A stretch of 64,000 nt of DNA from Candidula unifasciata (lineage: Eukaryota > Mollusca > Gastropoda > Stylommatophora > Geomitridae). The notes under the pieces are model-generated. The model searched no databases. It was given only the letters and a program-made list of their open reading frames with translations, and was not told the origin of the DNA. The stretch covers positions 319,233 through 383,232 of the forward strand of contig CAJHNH020008024.1 in assembly GCA_905116865.2 (NCBI GenBank), in the 5' to 3' direction. The position numbers were made by a program, and so were the translations under genes. Below are positions 44,592-55,776 of the stretch, in pieces; position 1 is the first letter of the stretch; each line of letters begins with the position of its first letter.

Positions 44592-45504
44592 TGAGCGAAA
44601 CATTTTCTGGAACAATTATTTATCTAGTCCATTCAAATGTGTTTTTCGTTCCTCGATAGTTCCCACCGCCCCTTTTTTGGGGATTTGTAACAAAGAAATA
44701 ATTTCTTTCACGCCCTCTGTATTATAATTGTGACACATATTATGTGCTATTTGTTACACAATCGACTAATTATATATTCGTTACTGTTTGTTTTGCCATT
44801 TTTCTTTCCTTTACTGCATGGGATTTGCTTTATTGTTATGTGTTGTATGTTCTTTCTGTGCTCGATTGTTAACGTTGAATATTCCTTTGTTGTTGATTGT
44901 TTATTAATTTCTTTTTTTTTTTTTTTTCCTTTATCAAATCATCTTATTGTGTGGTAAATATTTATATAGATCTCCGGTATCTAAGTGGTCGCACCGTTTG
45001 CTTCGCGTTATAAAAGTCGTAGATTAGACCAACGAGCGTATTTCATTACAGAGACCCGTGTGGATTGTCGCTGGGACTACGGAGTTAATGCTTTGTGCGA
45101 CTCTCCTTCTCTTTTTCTTTCTCTCTCTTTCTCTCTTCTGACAACTATTCTTCTTTTGTGTGTGTTTATACTCACTTAGGAGTTTCATTGCATCCAATTC
45201 CTCTTTTTCTTCCGAAATTGTTCTTTGATGTCGCGAATCTACATTAGTCCTAAATGAAAAGCATCTCTCCTTAAAGTTCGCTGTGTGGTTTCTCATGCAC
45301 TTTTAGTCTAAATCTGTTCCCTTCCCAGTGCCTGTTTTGTAATACTTTAAGCGCTTTGTGTCAGAATGTAACCACTGGTTATTCATATATATATAGCTTC
45401 TGTCTGTAGGTTTCAGTCGTTATTGAATCATGTCTCTGTTTCACATTGCTTAAACTCACCCCATGTAATGGTCATTTGTTTATTCATGCAATATAAATGT
45501 TTTT

Positions 45505-45508
<4 letters not shown>
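44592..45508. other. Unrecognised, with one tRNA-like head
   Basis: At about 44978-45050, 'ctaagtggtcgcaccgtttg' and 'cttcgcgttataaaagtcgt' resemble the head of the element at 51776 ('agtgaccaagccgtttgctt'). This suggests a fifth SINE type (SINE-E), here very degenerate. The other small frames are T-rich and unsupported. Confidence 0.45.
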
Positions 45509-45587
<79 letters not shown>

Positions 45588-45600
45588 CTGTTATTATTAA
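45509..45600. repeat. (ATT)n microsatellite
   Basis: Pure TTA triplets for about 80 bp, then decayed. The Ile/Leu frames here are artefacts. Confidence 0.96.
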
Positions 45601-45714
45601 TATTATTTACACTATTTACTGCCAAAAAAACAAAAAAACAAAAAAAAAAACACTACGTAGGCAACTTGGTTTGTAGGAAATTAAGTAGTCACTTTTATAC
45701 TAACATCATCATTA

Positions 45715-46170
45715 TGAGTTCTCTTTATGCCTTGTGGCACTGGAGGCTTCAGAGAGAACTTTCCATGCTTTCCTGTCCTGTGCAATCTTCAGTGCAGTTT
45801 TCCATATCAGAGTTACTGCACTCAGGTCACTTTCCGTCGTTCGTCTTCATGTTGTTTTTGGATGCCCCTTTTTTATTCTCTTTTCCCTGGGATCCATGTG
45901 AGAGCTGTTTTGACAGGTATATCAGGATTCATTCGCATAACGTAGCCAAGCCATTTCCATCTTCTCCTGATTATCATACTGTCTAGAATTTCTTCCTTTG
46001 TGACTTGACATAGCTTAGTGTTTGAGATTGTATCTGGCTAGAAAATTTTGATAATTCAACTTAGACATTCGTGGTGGAAGGTTTGGATTCTTTCTGGTCA
46101 TTCTCCATCATTCTGCTCCATAAAGAAGAACTGGCAAAATGATGCATTTGTAGAGTCGGAGTCTCGTTCC
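45715..46170 (-). pseudogene. RTE/CR1-like LINE ORF2 C-terminus abutting a minisatellite
   Basis: From the minus strand, near 46150: 'LYKCIILPVLLYGAE' then 'WRMTRKNPNLPP' (the PVLLYGxExW motif). Near 45960: 'RRWKWLGYVMRMNPDIPVKT' split by variants. Then 'ALTWIPGKRK' near 45890, 'KGHPKTT' near 45860 and 'QDRKAWKVLSEASSATRHKE' at 45790-45730. That is the full order of a LINE C-terminal third, in several frames. Its 5' side is cut off exactly where the 32-bp array starts. Confidence 0.78.
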
Positions 46171-46172
46171 TT

Positions 46173-48337
46173 CATGTAGGTCTCTATATCTGCCTGTATG
46201 CCCGTACGCATGTAGGTCTCTATGTCTGTCTGCCCCGTACGCATGTAGGTCCCTGTGTCTGTCTGCCCGTACGCATTTAGGTCTCTATGTCTGCCTGCCT
46301 GTACGCATGTAGATCTCTGTGTCTGTCTGCCCGTACGCATGTAGGTCTCTGTGTCTGCCTGCCTTCCTGTACGCATGTAGGTCTCTGTGTCTGCCTGCCT
46401 TCCTGTACGCATGTAGGTCTCTGTGTCTCTGCCTGCCTGTACGCATGAAGGTCTCCATGTCTGCGTGCCTGTACGCATGTAGGTCTCTATGTATGCCTGC
46501 CTTCCTGTACGCATGTAGGTCTCTGTGTCTCTGTCTGCCTGTACGCATGTAGGTCTCCATGTCTGGCTGCCTGTATGCATGTAGGTCTCCATGTCTGTCT
46601 GCCCGTACGCATGTAGGTCTCTATGACTGTCTGTCCGTACGCATATAGGTCTCCATGTCTGCCTGCCTGTACGCATGTAGGTCTCCATGTCTGCCTGCCT
46701 GTACGCATGCAGGTCTTCATGTCTGTCTGCCCGTACGCATGTAGGTCTCCATGTCTGCCTGCCCGTACGCATGTAGGTCTCTGTGTCTGCCTGCCTTCCT
46801 GTACGCATGTAGGTCTCTGTGTCTGCCTGCCTTCCTGTACGCATGTAGGTCTCTGTGTCTCTGCCTGCCTGTACGCATGAAGGTCTCCATGTCTGCGTGC
46901 CTGTACGCATGTAGGTCTCTATGTATGCCTGCCTTCCTGTACGCATGTAGGTCTCTGTGTCTCTGTCTGCCTGCACGCATGTAGGTCTCCATGTCTGGCT
47001 GCCTGTATGCATGTAGGTCTCCATGTCTGTCTGCCCGTACGCATGTAGGTCTCTATGACTGTCTGTCCGTACGCATATAGGTCTCCATGTCTGCCTGCCT
47101 GTACGCATGTAGGTCTCCATGTCTGCCTGCCTGTACGCATGCAGGTCTTCATGTCTGTCTGCCCGTACGCATGTAGGTCTCCATGTCTGCCTGCCTGTAC
47201 GCATGTAGGTCTCTGTGTCTGTCTGCCTGTACGCATATAGGTCTCTATGAATGCCTGCCTGCCTGTACGCATATAGGTCTCTATGAATGCCTGCCTGCCT
47301 GTACGCATGTAGGTCTCCAAGGCTGCCTGCCTGTAGCTGTACGCATGCAGGTCTCTATGAATGCCTGCCTGTACGCATGCAGGTCTCCGTGTCTTCCTGG
47401 CTGTACGCATGTAGGTCTCTATGAATGCCTGCCTGCCTGTACGCATGTAGGTCTCCATGCCTGCCTGCCTGTACGCATGTAGGTCTCTATGAATGCCTGC
47501 CTGTACGCATGTTGGTCTCCATGGCTGCCTGCCTGTACGCATGTAGGCCTCTATGTCTGTCTGTCTGTATGCATGTTTGTCTCTGTGTCTGTATGTCCGT
47601 ACGCATGTAGGTTTCTGTGTCTGTCTGCCCGTACGCATGTAGGTCTCTGTGTATGCCTGCCTGTACGCATGTAGGTCTCCATGGCTGCCTGCCTGTACGC
47701 ATGTAGGCCTCTATGTCTGTCTGTCCGTATGCATGTTTGTCTCTGTGTCTGTATGTCCGTACGCATGTAGGTCTCTGTGTCTGTCTGCCCGTACGCATGT
47801 AGGTCTCTGTGTAAGCCTGCCTGTACGCATGTAGGTCTCCATGGCTGCCTGCCTGTACGCATGTAGGCCTCTCTGTCTGTCTGTCCGTATGCATGTTTGT
47901 CTCTGTGTCTGTCTGTCCGTACGCATGTAGGTCTCTATGTCTGTCCGCCCGTACTCATGTAGGTCTCTGTGTCTGTATTCCTGTACGCATGTAGGTCTCT
48001 GTGTCTGTCTGCCTGTACGCATGTAGGTCTCCATGTCTGCCTGCCTGTACGCATGTAGATCTCTATGAATGCCTTCCTGCCTGTACGCATGTAGGTCTCC
48101 ATGGCTGCCTGTCTGTACGCATGTAGGTCTCATTAAATGCCTGCCTGTACGCATGTAGGTCTCCATGGCTGCTTGCTTGTACGCATGTAGGTCTCTATGT
48201 ATGCCTACCTGCATGTACGCATGTAGGTCCATGTGTCTGCCTGCCTGTACGCATGTTGGTCTCTGTGTATGCCTGCCTGCCTGTGCGCATGTATGTCTGC
48301 CTGCCTGTTCGCATGTTGGTCTCTGTGTCTGTCAGCC
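46173..48337. repeat. 32-36-bp minisatellite, 2.16 kb, with two higher-order repeats
   Basis: The unit is 'gtacgcatgtaggtctcc' plus 'atgtctgcctgcct' (32 bp), with 36-bp variants. Higher-order repeat 1 has a 432-bp period, with near-identical copies at about 46331-46762 and 46763-47194. Higher-order repeat 2 has a 160-bp period, with three copies starting near 47540, 47700 and 47860. Because 32 is not a multiple of three, each minus-strand frame reads three peptide versions in turn, and none contains a stop. This explains the 368-, 239- and 173-codon frames. Confidence 0.97.
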
Positions 48338-49239
<902 letters not shown>

Positions 49240-49778
49240 CAGTGATACATATGTACAGTACGTGACACATGATACATATGTACAGTAACGTGATACATAT
49301 GTATAGTAACGTGATACATATGTACAGTATCGTGATACATACGTACAGTGACGTGATACATACGTACAGTAACAGGTACATATGTCCAGTAACGTGATAC
49401 ATATGTACAGTAACGTGATACATGTGTACAGGAACGTGATACATACATACAGTAACATGATATATATGTACAGTAACGTGATATATATGTACAGTAACGT
49501 GATACATACGTACAGTAACGTGATACATACGTACAGTAACATGATACACATGTCCAGTAACGTAATACATATGTACAGTAACGTGATACATATGTACAGT
49601 AACGTGATACATACATACAGTAACGTCATACAAATATACAGTAACGTGATACATACTTACAGTAACTTGATACATACGTACATTAACGTGATACATAAGT
49701 ACCGTAACGTGATACATACACACAGTAACGTGATACATATGTAGAGTAACGTGATACATATATACAGTAACGTGACTT
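49240..49778. repeat. 21-bp minisatellite, about 25 units, each with a palindrome
   Basis: The unit is 'cgtgatacatatgtacagtaa'-like. Nearly every unit has the self-complementary core TACATATGTA or TACGTA. Twenty-one bases is seven codons, so frames run through on both strands (Met-Tyr-His-Val-Thr-Val-His and variants). This gives spurious 120-196-codon frames. Confidence 0.95.
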
Positions 49779-49894
49779 CACCGCGGGCTTGGGATGAAAA
49801 TTAAAATAGAATCTTTTAAAAGTGAATAATACATACATATTGTATTTAATCTGACAAAAAAAGATCACAATAAACCTAAACTAATATGTTTTAG

Positions 49895-50190
49895 TATGTG
49901 GGTATCCTGATAACATCAGATGGAAGATATATTGATGAAGTTAAATGTCGAAGTAAAGGCAGCTCAATAAATAAAATAGCTGAAGCAAAGGCAGCACTTT
50001 ACAAAATGAAAAATAATTTATGCAATTTTTCTTTGTCAGTTGAGACGAGGAAGAGAATTCCTAAAAGCTATATAAATCCTATATTGATATACGGACGTAA
50101 AAAATGGACAATTAGTAAATTAGTGAAAACATATTTGGAAACTGCGGAGAGAATAGTTTTGTAGACGGATAATGAGAATACCCTAATCAG
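49895..50190 (+). pseudogene. RTE-like LINE fragment, thumb region
   Basis: The frame carries 'GILITSDGRYIDEVKCRS', 'INKIAEAKAALYKMKNNLCN' and 'RKRIPKSYINPILIYGRKKW', ending 'LETAERIVL' and a stop. It aligns block by block with the minus-strand LINE at 16878-17590 (ITSDGSCITEIR, AKTAFYKMKNILCN, RKRILACYIHPVLTYG). It is 5' and 3' truncated. An A run follows at 50192-50204. Confidence 0.85.
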
Positions 50191-50204
50191 ATAAAAAAAA
50201 AAAA

Positions 50205-50690
50205 AGAGAGTTTTTTTTTTTTTTTTTCAGCACCTTCAGATGTAACAGGTTGATTCTCAATCGTCTGGCCACCTGCTTCTAACTGAGCCAGCAGCAAATA
50301 ACACTTTGTCAATGGCTCTGCTATCATTCTCATAACATAGTGTGGCTCAGCGATTTCCCTGACAATGTCATCATAACCCAGACTTGGAGTTTGCTTTTCT
50401 TTAAATGCAAACTGAAGTCGCGAGGTGTGGAATTTCCACCCTGTCATCTAATCTTTGATATTCTAGTCTAACATCATAGGATTACAAGGGTAGACATGTC
50501 ATTACTCCCACTACGTATTTTCTCGTGTAAACTTTCGTTTCCGTTTTATGAATAAGGTAGGCGGTTTTTGCTTTTTTTTTGAGTTCCTAATCTGACCAGG
50601 TGGTAAATGGTAAGAAATGGGCTTTGGGGATCACCGGACCCGTGACACCGGTTGATCTACTGTTGGTATAATATGATCGTGTAGAATAGG
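50205..50690. other. No recognisable feature
   Basis: T run at 50210-50228. The minus-strand frame at 50187-50447 (86 codons) has a mixed composition but no recognised domain. Confidence 0.4.
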
Positions 50691-50691
50691 G

Positions 50692-50975
50692 GCCGCGTTA
50701 GCGCAGTCGATAACAAATCAAATCCAGCTGCAACTCGCTGCAGTCCACGGTTGGTGTTCGAAACCGGGTTGTTCCCGGGGTTCACCCAGCCTTTAGGAAA
50801 TGGGTACCAGTGTTGACAATCTGGGGTAAACTAAAGAACGTCCCCGTAGCTACAGAGTTACGTGCGAACTGCGACACAGGCGGTCAGTTCTTATCAGCTT
50901 TTTTGTACTGGTGGCAGAGCACTTATGATTTATAACCGTGTGCTATGATGTTGGTTCACATCTCCCAACTTTAAA
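50692..50975 (+). mobile_element. SINE-C copy 1
   Basis: The head reads 'gcgttagcgcagtcgataac' (A box) and 'ggttggtgttcgaaacc' (B box, near 50750). The body reads 'ttcacccagcctttaggaaa', 'tgggtaccagtgttgac', 'ccgtagctacagagttacg' and 'ggcggtcagttcttatc'. The 3' end reads 'gcagagcacttatgatttat' then CCGTGTGCTATGATGTTGG, shared with SINE-B. The second copy is at 51968-52258. Confidence 0.85.
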
Positions 50976-51092
50976 TTTTCTACCTATATTTTGATCGTGT
51001 AGAATTCTTGCTAATGTTAAACAGTATTGCCCTTCTAGAAGCAGCTTAACGGAACCTAACTCATCTCATTAGCGCCATTAGTACTACAAGTC

Positions 51093-51190
51093 AAGGACCC
51101 TAACCCACGCCTTCCGACAACTTGGGCATATAGGGCTAGATCTATATATTACAGACCAATCGACACTTGGTGGGGGATGCGGTCAGCGTC
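51093..51190 (-). mobile_element. SINE-A, tail half (split by SINE-D)
   Basis: 'ctaacccacgccttccgac', 'gcatatagggctagatc', 'cgacacttggtgggggatg' and 'cggtcagcgtc', then the SINE-D insertion. It resumes at 51470. Confidence 0.8.
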
Positions 51191-51469
51191 TTTTTCTTCG
51201 CATTCACCGGCTGTGAACTCCGGCGGAAAATTCTGGGTGTTCGTTCACCTCTGGACTTTTGTCTTGTTCCAGAACCAGAGTGTTGCTTCCACATCTGTTT
51301 CACAGATCTGGCTTATCTGTATGCAGACCTCTGGTTCTTTGCCTCTCAGGCAGAAGCACTTCAACTTCGAAGGATGTACCCAATTAGTCGACCCCTACGA
51401 CATGCTTGTTGGGGAGGCAGTGGGTCTATTATTGTTTTTCCCACAATGGGGCCCCGGAACAAACACGGG
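51191..51469 (-). mobile_element. SINE-D inserted in SINE-A, with target-site duplication
   Basis: From the tail side: 'tttttcttcgcattcaccgg', 'gtgttcgttcacctctgg', 'tttgcctctcaggcagaag', 'cttcaacttcgaaggatg' and the head 'aatggggccccggaac'. The flanks are 'atgcggtcagcgtc' (51177-51190) and 'atgtggtcagcatc' (51472-51485), 12 of 14 matching. A duplication of that length with an A/GAA-type tail shows LINE-type retrotransposition. The frames at 51167-51696 are translations. Confidence 0.85.
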
Positions 51470-51556
51470 GAATGTGGTCAGCATCATGCAGGCCGCCTTT
51501 ATTTCCCATGACTTTTACCTGGTACTCATTTAAAGCTGATCGACCTGTTCACTTAT
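51470..51556 (-). mobile_element. SINE-A, continuing after SINE-D
   Basis: 'aatgtggtcagcatcatgc', 'gccgcctttatttcccatg' and 'acctggtactcatttaaagc'. The head half is missing. Confidence 0.75.
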
Positions 51557-51775
51557 TATGCTTTCCTTTTTCATCTTATCATACACCGGATCTGAACTCC
51601 GACAGAATGAAAGAAGTTCAACCCCACCAAGACGTACAACGAGCGATAAACCAGCTCAAGCACTCGGCCATGAAAACCATCAGGTTAATGCTGTAAAGGT
51701 TAGTGTCACTAGCGTCTGTGACATGAGGGTTATGAACACAATCTCATAGTATCAACACATCGAGTTCTATTGGGG

Positions 51776-51965
51776 TTTCCGTGGTGAAGTGACCAAGCCG
51801 TTTGCTTCGCCCTCTGAAGTTCTTGGGTTCGTTTTACGGGGGCGCTACTGAGTTCACGAGTGCAGTTTTTACGGAGATCCCCAGAAAGCGTCGTACAGAG
51901 CACAACCTCTGTAGCAGGAAGCTAGTCGTTCTGTGGAGAGAGACTGGGGCATATGGGATACAACT
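51776..51965 (+). mobile_element. SINE-E candidate (tRNA-like head)
   Basis: 'ccgtggtgaagtgaccaag' (A-box-like) and 'gaagttcttgggttcg' (B-box-like, near 51825) make a tRNA-like head. A possible second head is near 44980. The body, 51850-51965, is not matched elsewhere here, and SINE-C follows directly. Confidence 0.45.
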
Positions 51966-51967
51966 TT

Positions 51968-52258
51968 GGGAATCCTCGTTAGCGCAGTCGATAGGAGGCT
52001 GGCTTTCAAATCAAGCTGCGACTCGCTGCAGCCCACGGTCGGTGTTCGAAACCAGGCGGTTTCCGGGGTTTACCCAGCCTCTAGGAAATGGGTACCAGAG
52101 TTGACCTCTGGGGTGAATGGAAGAACGTCGCTGTAGCTACGGATTTACATGCGAACTTCGACACCGGCGGACAGTTTCTTATCAGTTGTCCGTACTGGGG
52201 CAGAGCACTTATGGTTTATAACTGTGTGCAATGACGCTGGTTCACATCTCCCGACTTG
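51968..52258 (+). mobile_element. SINE-C copy 2
   Basis: 'tcgttagcgcagtcgatagg' head A box, 'cggtcggtgttcgaaacc' B box near 52045, 'ggtttacccagcctctagg', 'tgggtaccagagttgacc', and 'gcagagcacttatggtttat' then TAACTGTGTGCAATGACG at the end. It matches 50692-50975 over its whole length. Confidence 0.87.
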
Positions 52259-53287
52259 ACCTCTTTACCTTTACCATGGGCAATGAAGTATATCCTCTCA
52301 CCTTTACTAAGTTCTATTCAGCTGCAGACGATTTTGCGTCAGACTGCTTTGCGTTAATTACGACCATTTTACGACCGTTGACCGCTGAGAACGCAAAGGT
52401 AATCAGGTCTCCAGGCAATGACAGTTCCAACCTCACAGCAAAAGGATCACCTCAAAGATGCTCCGTTTCTGTGCGAACGAAAACCCACGCAGGATACCCA
52501 TCACTCTCCATTGTAAACCAGCTGACATAGACTGCACTTTCAGCAAAGCCAACAGCATATACATGCATTAAAGTTACAAGAAATCAATATTTGCACATGC
52601 ATAATCGCATAAGGCACTCTCAGTTCTGAGTCAACAGGCCACTCACCATTTTATGATAAATAACTTTCAACTTCTTTCTATGAGTGCCGATCAATACATT
52701 GTCTGTTACTTTATTAATATATACCATTTCCTGAAAATACAGTTGACAACACAAGGCATGTTGGGCATTTTCGAAAAGCACTCAACATGAAATCCGAAGC
52801 TCACAGTCTTGTGACACAGACTTAGTTCCGCAGCTGGTCGACGAAACTATAAATCTCTTAGTCTAAATATGAGAGAAAATGCAACAGCTAATCACAGTCA
52901 GAAGCAAATAACTTGTCACTTGTCTGATTATCTATCCGCCATACCGGATGGAAATGGTAACAAATCCAATGAAAATTTGCCTAATAAAATTATCAACAGC
53001 CAACAAATCTAGGATTAGTTTGCGACGCCGTGTGAACTATATACAGGGAAGATACTGTTTAACATCGGTGACAAAGCTCGCTGAACGTCTAACCTGTACC
53101 CAAGAAACCCGGGTGGCCACCATATATCATGTCAGCCGTTGATTAGCTATTCCTCTGGGTTTTGTGTTGGCCTGTAATGAGGTGGGTTAGGTTCAGATAC
53201 GCTGTTTCAGGAAGAGCAACTTGTCTAACAATGGGACGCTTATGTTAATAGTTGTGTACACACACATGGGGGAGGCGATTTAATTAT
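52259..53287. other. Mostly unrecognised; diverged repeat near 52.77-52.91 kb
   Basis: The 52770-52905 part pairs with 24650-24880 ('tgagagaaaatgcaacagct' is the clearest block). The 99-codon frame at 52231-52530 and the 64-codon frame at 52948-53142 have no recognised domains. Confidence 0.45.
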
Positions 53288-53394
53288 ACCGGTGTGGGTT
53301 CTGGGACCCTAGTGTGGAGAAAAACAAGAATAAACCCGTTGCCTCCCCAAAAAGCATGTCGTAGGAGGCAACTAATTGGGGACTTCGTTCGAAG
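53288..53394 (+). mobile_element. SINE-D, head part (split by a MITE)
   Basis: 'ggtgtgggttctgggacc', 'aataaacccgttgcctcccc', 'aaaagcatgtcgtaggagg' and 'caactaattggggacttcg'. It is broken at 53394 by the MITE and continues at 53671. Confidence 0.82.
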
Positions 53395-53670
53395 CATGGC
53401 TACTAATGCTGGGTCTCCGCCCCCTCCCCCACCCCCAGATCTGGGTTTTTTAATGACACCTTGTGGAAATCTGTTTTTTTTTTTTTTTCTAAAAATATAT
53501 CATCACATAAAAGTGGTAAATGTTTCGTTTTGTAACTATAAATTGTGTACATTTTAACAATCTGGGGGTTTTTTTTTTTTTTTAGGTGTTTTGTTCTTTG
53601 TGTATGTATTGCTTGGGTTTTTGTTCAGCTAAGCTTAGTTTTTCACACAAAAATCCCATTGGCAGCCCTG
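53395..53670. mobile_element. hAT-type MITE, 276 bp, inside SINE-D
   Basis: The left end reads CATGGCTACTAATG. The reverse complement of the right end reads CAGGGCTGCCAATG, so 11 of 14 positions match. The flanking 8-mers are gttcgaag (53387-53394) and cttcgaag (53671-53678), a 7/8 match. Removing the insert with one flank restores the normal SINE-D reading 'cttcgaagtcgg'. It contains C and T homopolymers and no coding sequence. Confidence 0.85.
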
Positions 53671-53870
53671 CTTCGAAGTCGGAAGGCATCGTCCCAAGCG
53701 GTCAGGAACAACTAACTGCAACACACACACAAACAGTAAAATGGATGTACAAACAAAACTCATGCCCTGACACAATGCTTAAGTCTAAATGGTCGAACAA
53801 CCGGGACTTTCTGCCAAAGCTTACAGCCGGTGAACAAAGAAGAAGGAGAAGATGAACAAGAATTAAAAGT
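53671..53870 (+). mobile_element. SINE-D, tail part
   Basis: 'cttcgaagtcggaaggcatc', then 'aaaatggatgtacaaacaaa', 'ctaaatggtcgaacaaccgg', 'gactttctgccaaagc' and 'ttacagccggtgaacaaaga', ending in AGAAGGAGAAGATG. This shows the GAA-type tail clearly. Confidence 0.85.
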
Positions 53871-53877
53871 AAGGAAA

Positions 53878-54060
53878 GTACCCTTTTCCACGCCTTTATA
53901 CTTACTGGGCATATAAGGTGAGACCTATATTTTTATAGATCAATCATCACTCATTGGGTGATAAAGTCAATATCACACCGACTACCTTAACTTTCCATGA
54001 ATTTACCCAGTACCCATTTAAGTCTGTGTCGACCTGGGAGCTAAGGTCATTTTGGCGAGA
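53878..54060 (-). mobile_element. SINE-A copy, head-truncated
   Basis: 'ttttccacgcctttatac', 'gggcatataaggtgagacc', 'gtcaatatcacaccgac', 'acccagtacccatttaagtc' and 'gtcgacctgggagctaagg'. Confidence 0.72.
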
Positions 54061-54207
54061 TGAACGCTTCAGCAAATTGTTCGTTTCAGAAGAAATAGAG
54101 CTCTGATTTATAGATACCCTGTTCTGTTGCAGTCTCCACTTGATCCCACTGAGCTGATTAGAAAGGAGATCAAAAGAAGACTCACAGTTGAAATACCAAT
54201 TGCTTAT

Positions 54208-54494
54208 GTAATCTTCTTCTTCTTCTTAGCATTCGCCAACTGTAATCTCTGACTTAAAATTGTGGTTGTTCGTCCACTTCTGGACTTTGGTCTTATTCGA
54301 GAATTTGGAGTTTTGCGTGCACATTAGTTTTACAGATCTGACCTATTTGTACGCAGACTGTTAGTTCATTGCCTTACCGGCAGATGTATTCCGACTTCGA
54401 AGGAAGCCCCCTGATAGTCGACACCTTATGACATGCTTGCTGGGAAGACAATAGGTCTATTCTTGTTTACCCCAGAGTAGGTCCTCCGATATAC
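54208..54494 (-). mobile_element. SINE-D copy with TTC-type tail
   Basis: It begins with the tail 'atcttcttcttcttcttagc' (GAA on the minus strand), then 'gttgttcgtccacttctgg', 'ttgcgtgcacattagtttt', 'gatgtattccgacttcgaa' and the head 'cagagtaggtcctccg'. It is full length. Confidence 0.85.
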
Positions 54495-55242
54495 ATTCTG
54501 TATACCCCTGCACTATCAAGGGCACAAAGAGCAGGAACTCTCTCTCTACCAGCAGGTGACATCTGCATTTACTTCAGAGCTGAGGCAACTGCCCTTCTTT
54601 CTGCAGTCCAACATCTCATCACTCAAGAACACAGAGGGCACAAAATTGTTATACTTAGTGACTCATTGTCTGTTCTCCAAGCACTATCAAGCAAAAAAAC
54701 AAGACAAACTAATTGCAGATCTAAGGACCAACATTGGCTTACTCTCCAAGGAAGCAGAACTGGTCTTGCAGTGGATACCAGCCCACTGTGGTATTCAAGG
54801 AAATGAGAGAGCAGATGAGTTGGCAAAAGCTGGGAGTAATCTTCCACAACCTCATCCACCACACAGCTACAATGAAACCAAAACAGCACTAAAGCAGTCT
54901 TTCAAGCGGGAGTGGAGAAAGCAGAATAGAGATTACAGACCAGAGAGTGACAGCATAAACAAACTCAACAGGAAAGAACAAACATCAATTTTTAGACTTC
55001 GGACTGGACACTGTGGTCTTCGAGCACACATGTACAGGATAGGCATAAAAGAATCTGCTGCCTGTGATTGTGGAGCAGAAAGACAGAACCCTGAGCACAT
55101 ACTGCAGTACTGCCCTTACCTCTCCCAGCAAAGACTGTGGATCTGGCCCAAGGGATCTACATTGCGAGAGAAGCTATGGGCGACCGGTGGCGACCTTAAA
55201 CGCACAACCCTATTTTTGACCCAGACGGTACTCAATGTGTAG
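54495..55242 (+). pseudogene. LINE RNase H domain and Cys-rich C-terminus
   Basis: The first part, 54510-54690, is in one frame: 'GDICIYFRAEATALLSAVQH' (catalytic Glu in RAEATAL) and 'KIVILSDSLSVLQALSSK' (catalytic Asp). It then shifts at an A run near 54690. The second frame gives 'LVLQWIPAHCGIQGNERADE' (the WIPxHxGxxGNExAD block, catalytic Asp present), 'FRLRTGHCGLRAHMYRIGI', 'AACDCGAERQNPEHILQYCP' (Cys-rich knuckle) and 'LREKLWATGGDLKRTTLFL', with a natural stop at 55240. The N-terminal Asp strand is missing. Apart from the one frameshift it is well kept, so it is one of the younger LINE pieces. Confidence 0.88.
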
Positions 55243-55260
55243 CATGACTGATGTCGAACG

Positions 55261-55296
55261 CAGAAGAAGAAGAAGAAGAAGAAGAAGAAGAAGGGA
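55261..55296 (+). repeat. (GAA)n tail of the LINE
   Basis: About eleven GAA triplets start some 20 bases after the LINE stop. It corresponds to the longer tail at 22216-22316. Confidence 0.9.
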
Positions 55297-55483
55297 ACAA
55301 AACCCATCGACAGCCTTATTTCAGAAATGAGCGACATTCATACGGGTTAGTAGTTATATAATTTGTTGTTTAAAATAAATGATGCTGTCAATGGTTCGCG
55401 TCCAAATTTTGAATCGGCCATCAATCTACTTTCTTTCTTGTGTAAGTAAGAGCTGATGTAAGTGCTATTGAACTTTTAAAACT

Positions 55484-55493
55484 AGTAGTAGTC

Positions 55494-55561
<68 letters not shown>

Positions 55562-55611
55562 TGTTGTTGTAGTTGTAGAAGTAGCAGTAGTTGTAGTATT
55601 AGTATTAGTAT

Positions 55612-55675
<64 letters not shown>

Positions 55676-55719
55676 TGTAGTTGTAGAAGTAGCAGTAGTT
55701 GTAGTATTAGTATTAGTAT

Positions 55720-55776
<57 letters not shown>

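Noticed and set aside
46098..47204. 368-codon frame with Met-Arg-Thr-Gly-Arg-Gln repeats
   Set aside because: The frame exists only because the 32-bp unit has no stop in any minus-strand frame. Its 32-residue period equals three DNA units, and its end reads into LINE remnant DNA in the wrong frame.
46173..48337. Repeat-spacer array
   Set aside because: The sequence between conserved 'gtacgcatgtagg' cores is itself a variant of the same unit, so there are no spacers.
49240..49778. CRISPR-like array
   Set aside because: Units are contiguous 21-bp repeats without unique spacers, and the genome is clearly eukaryotic.
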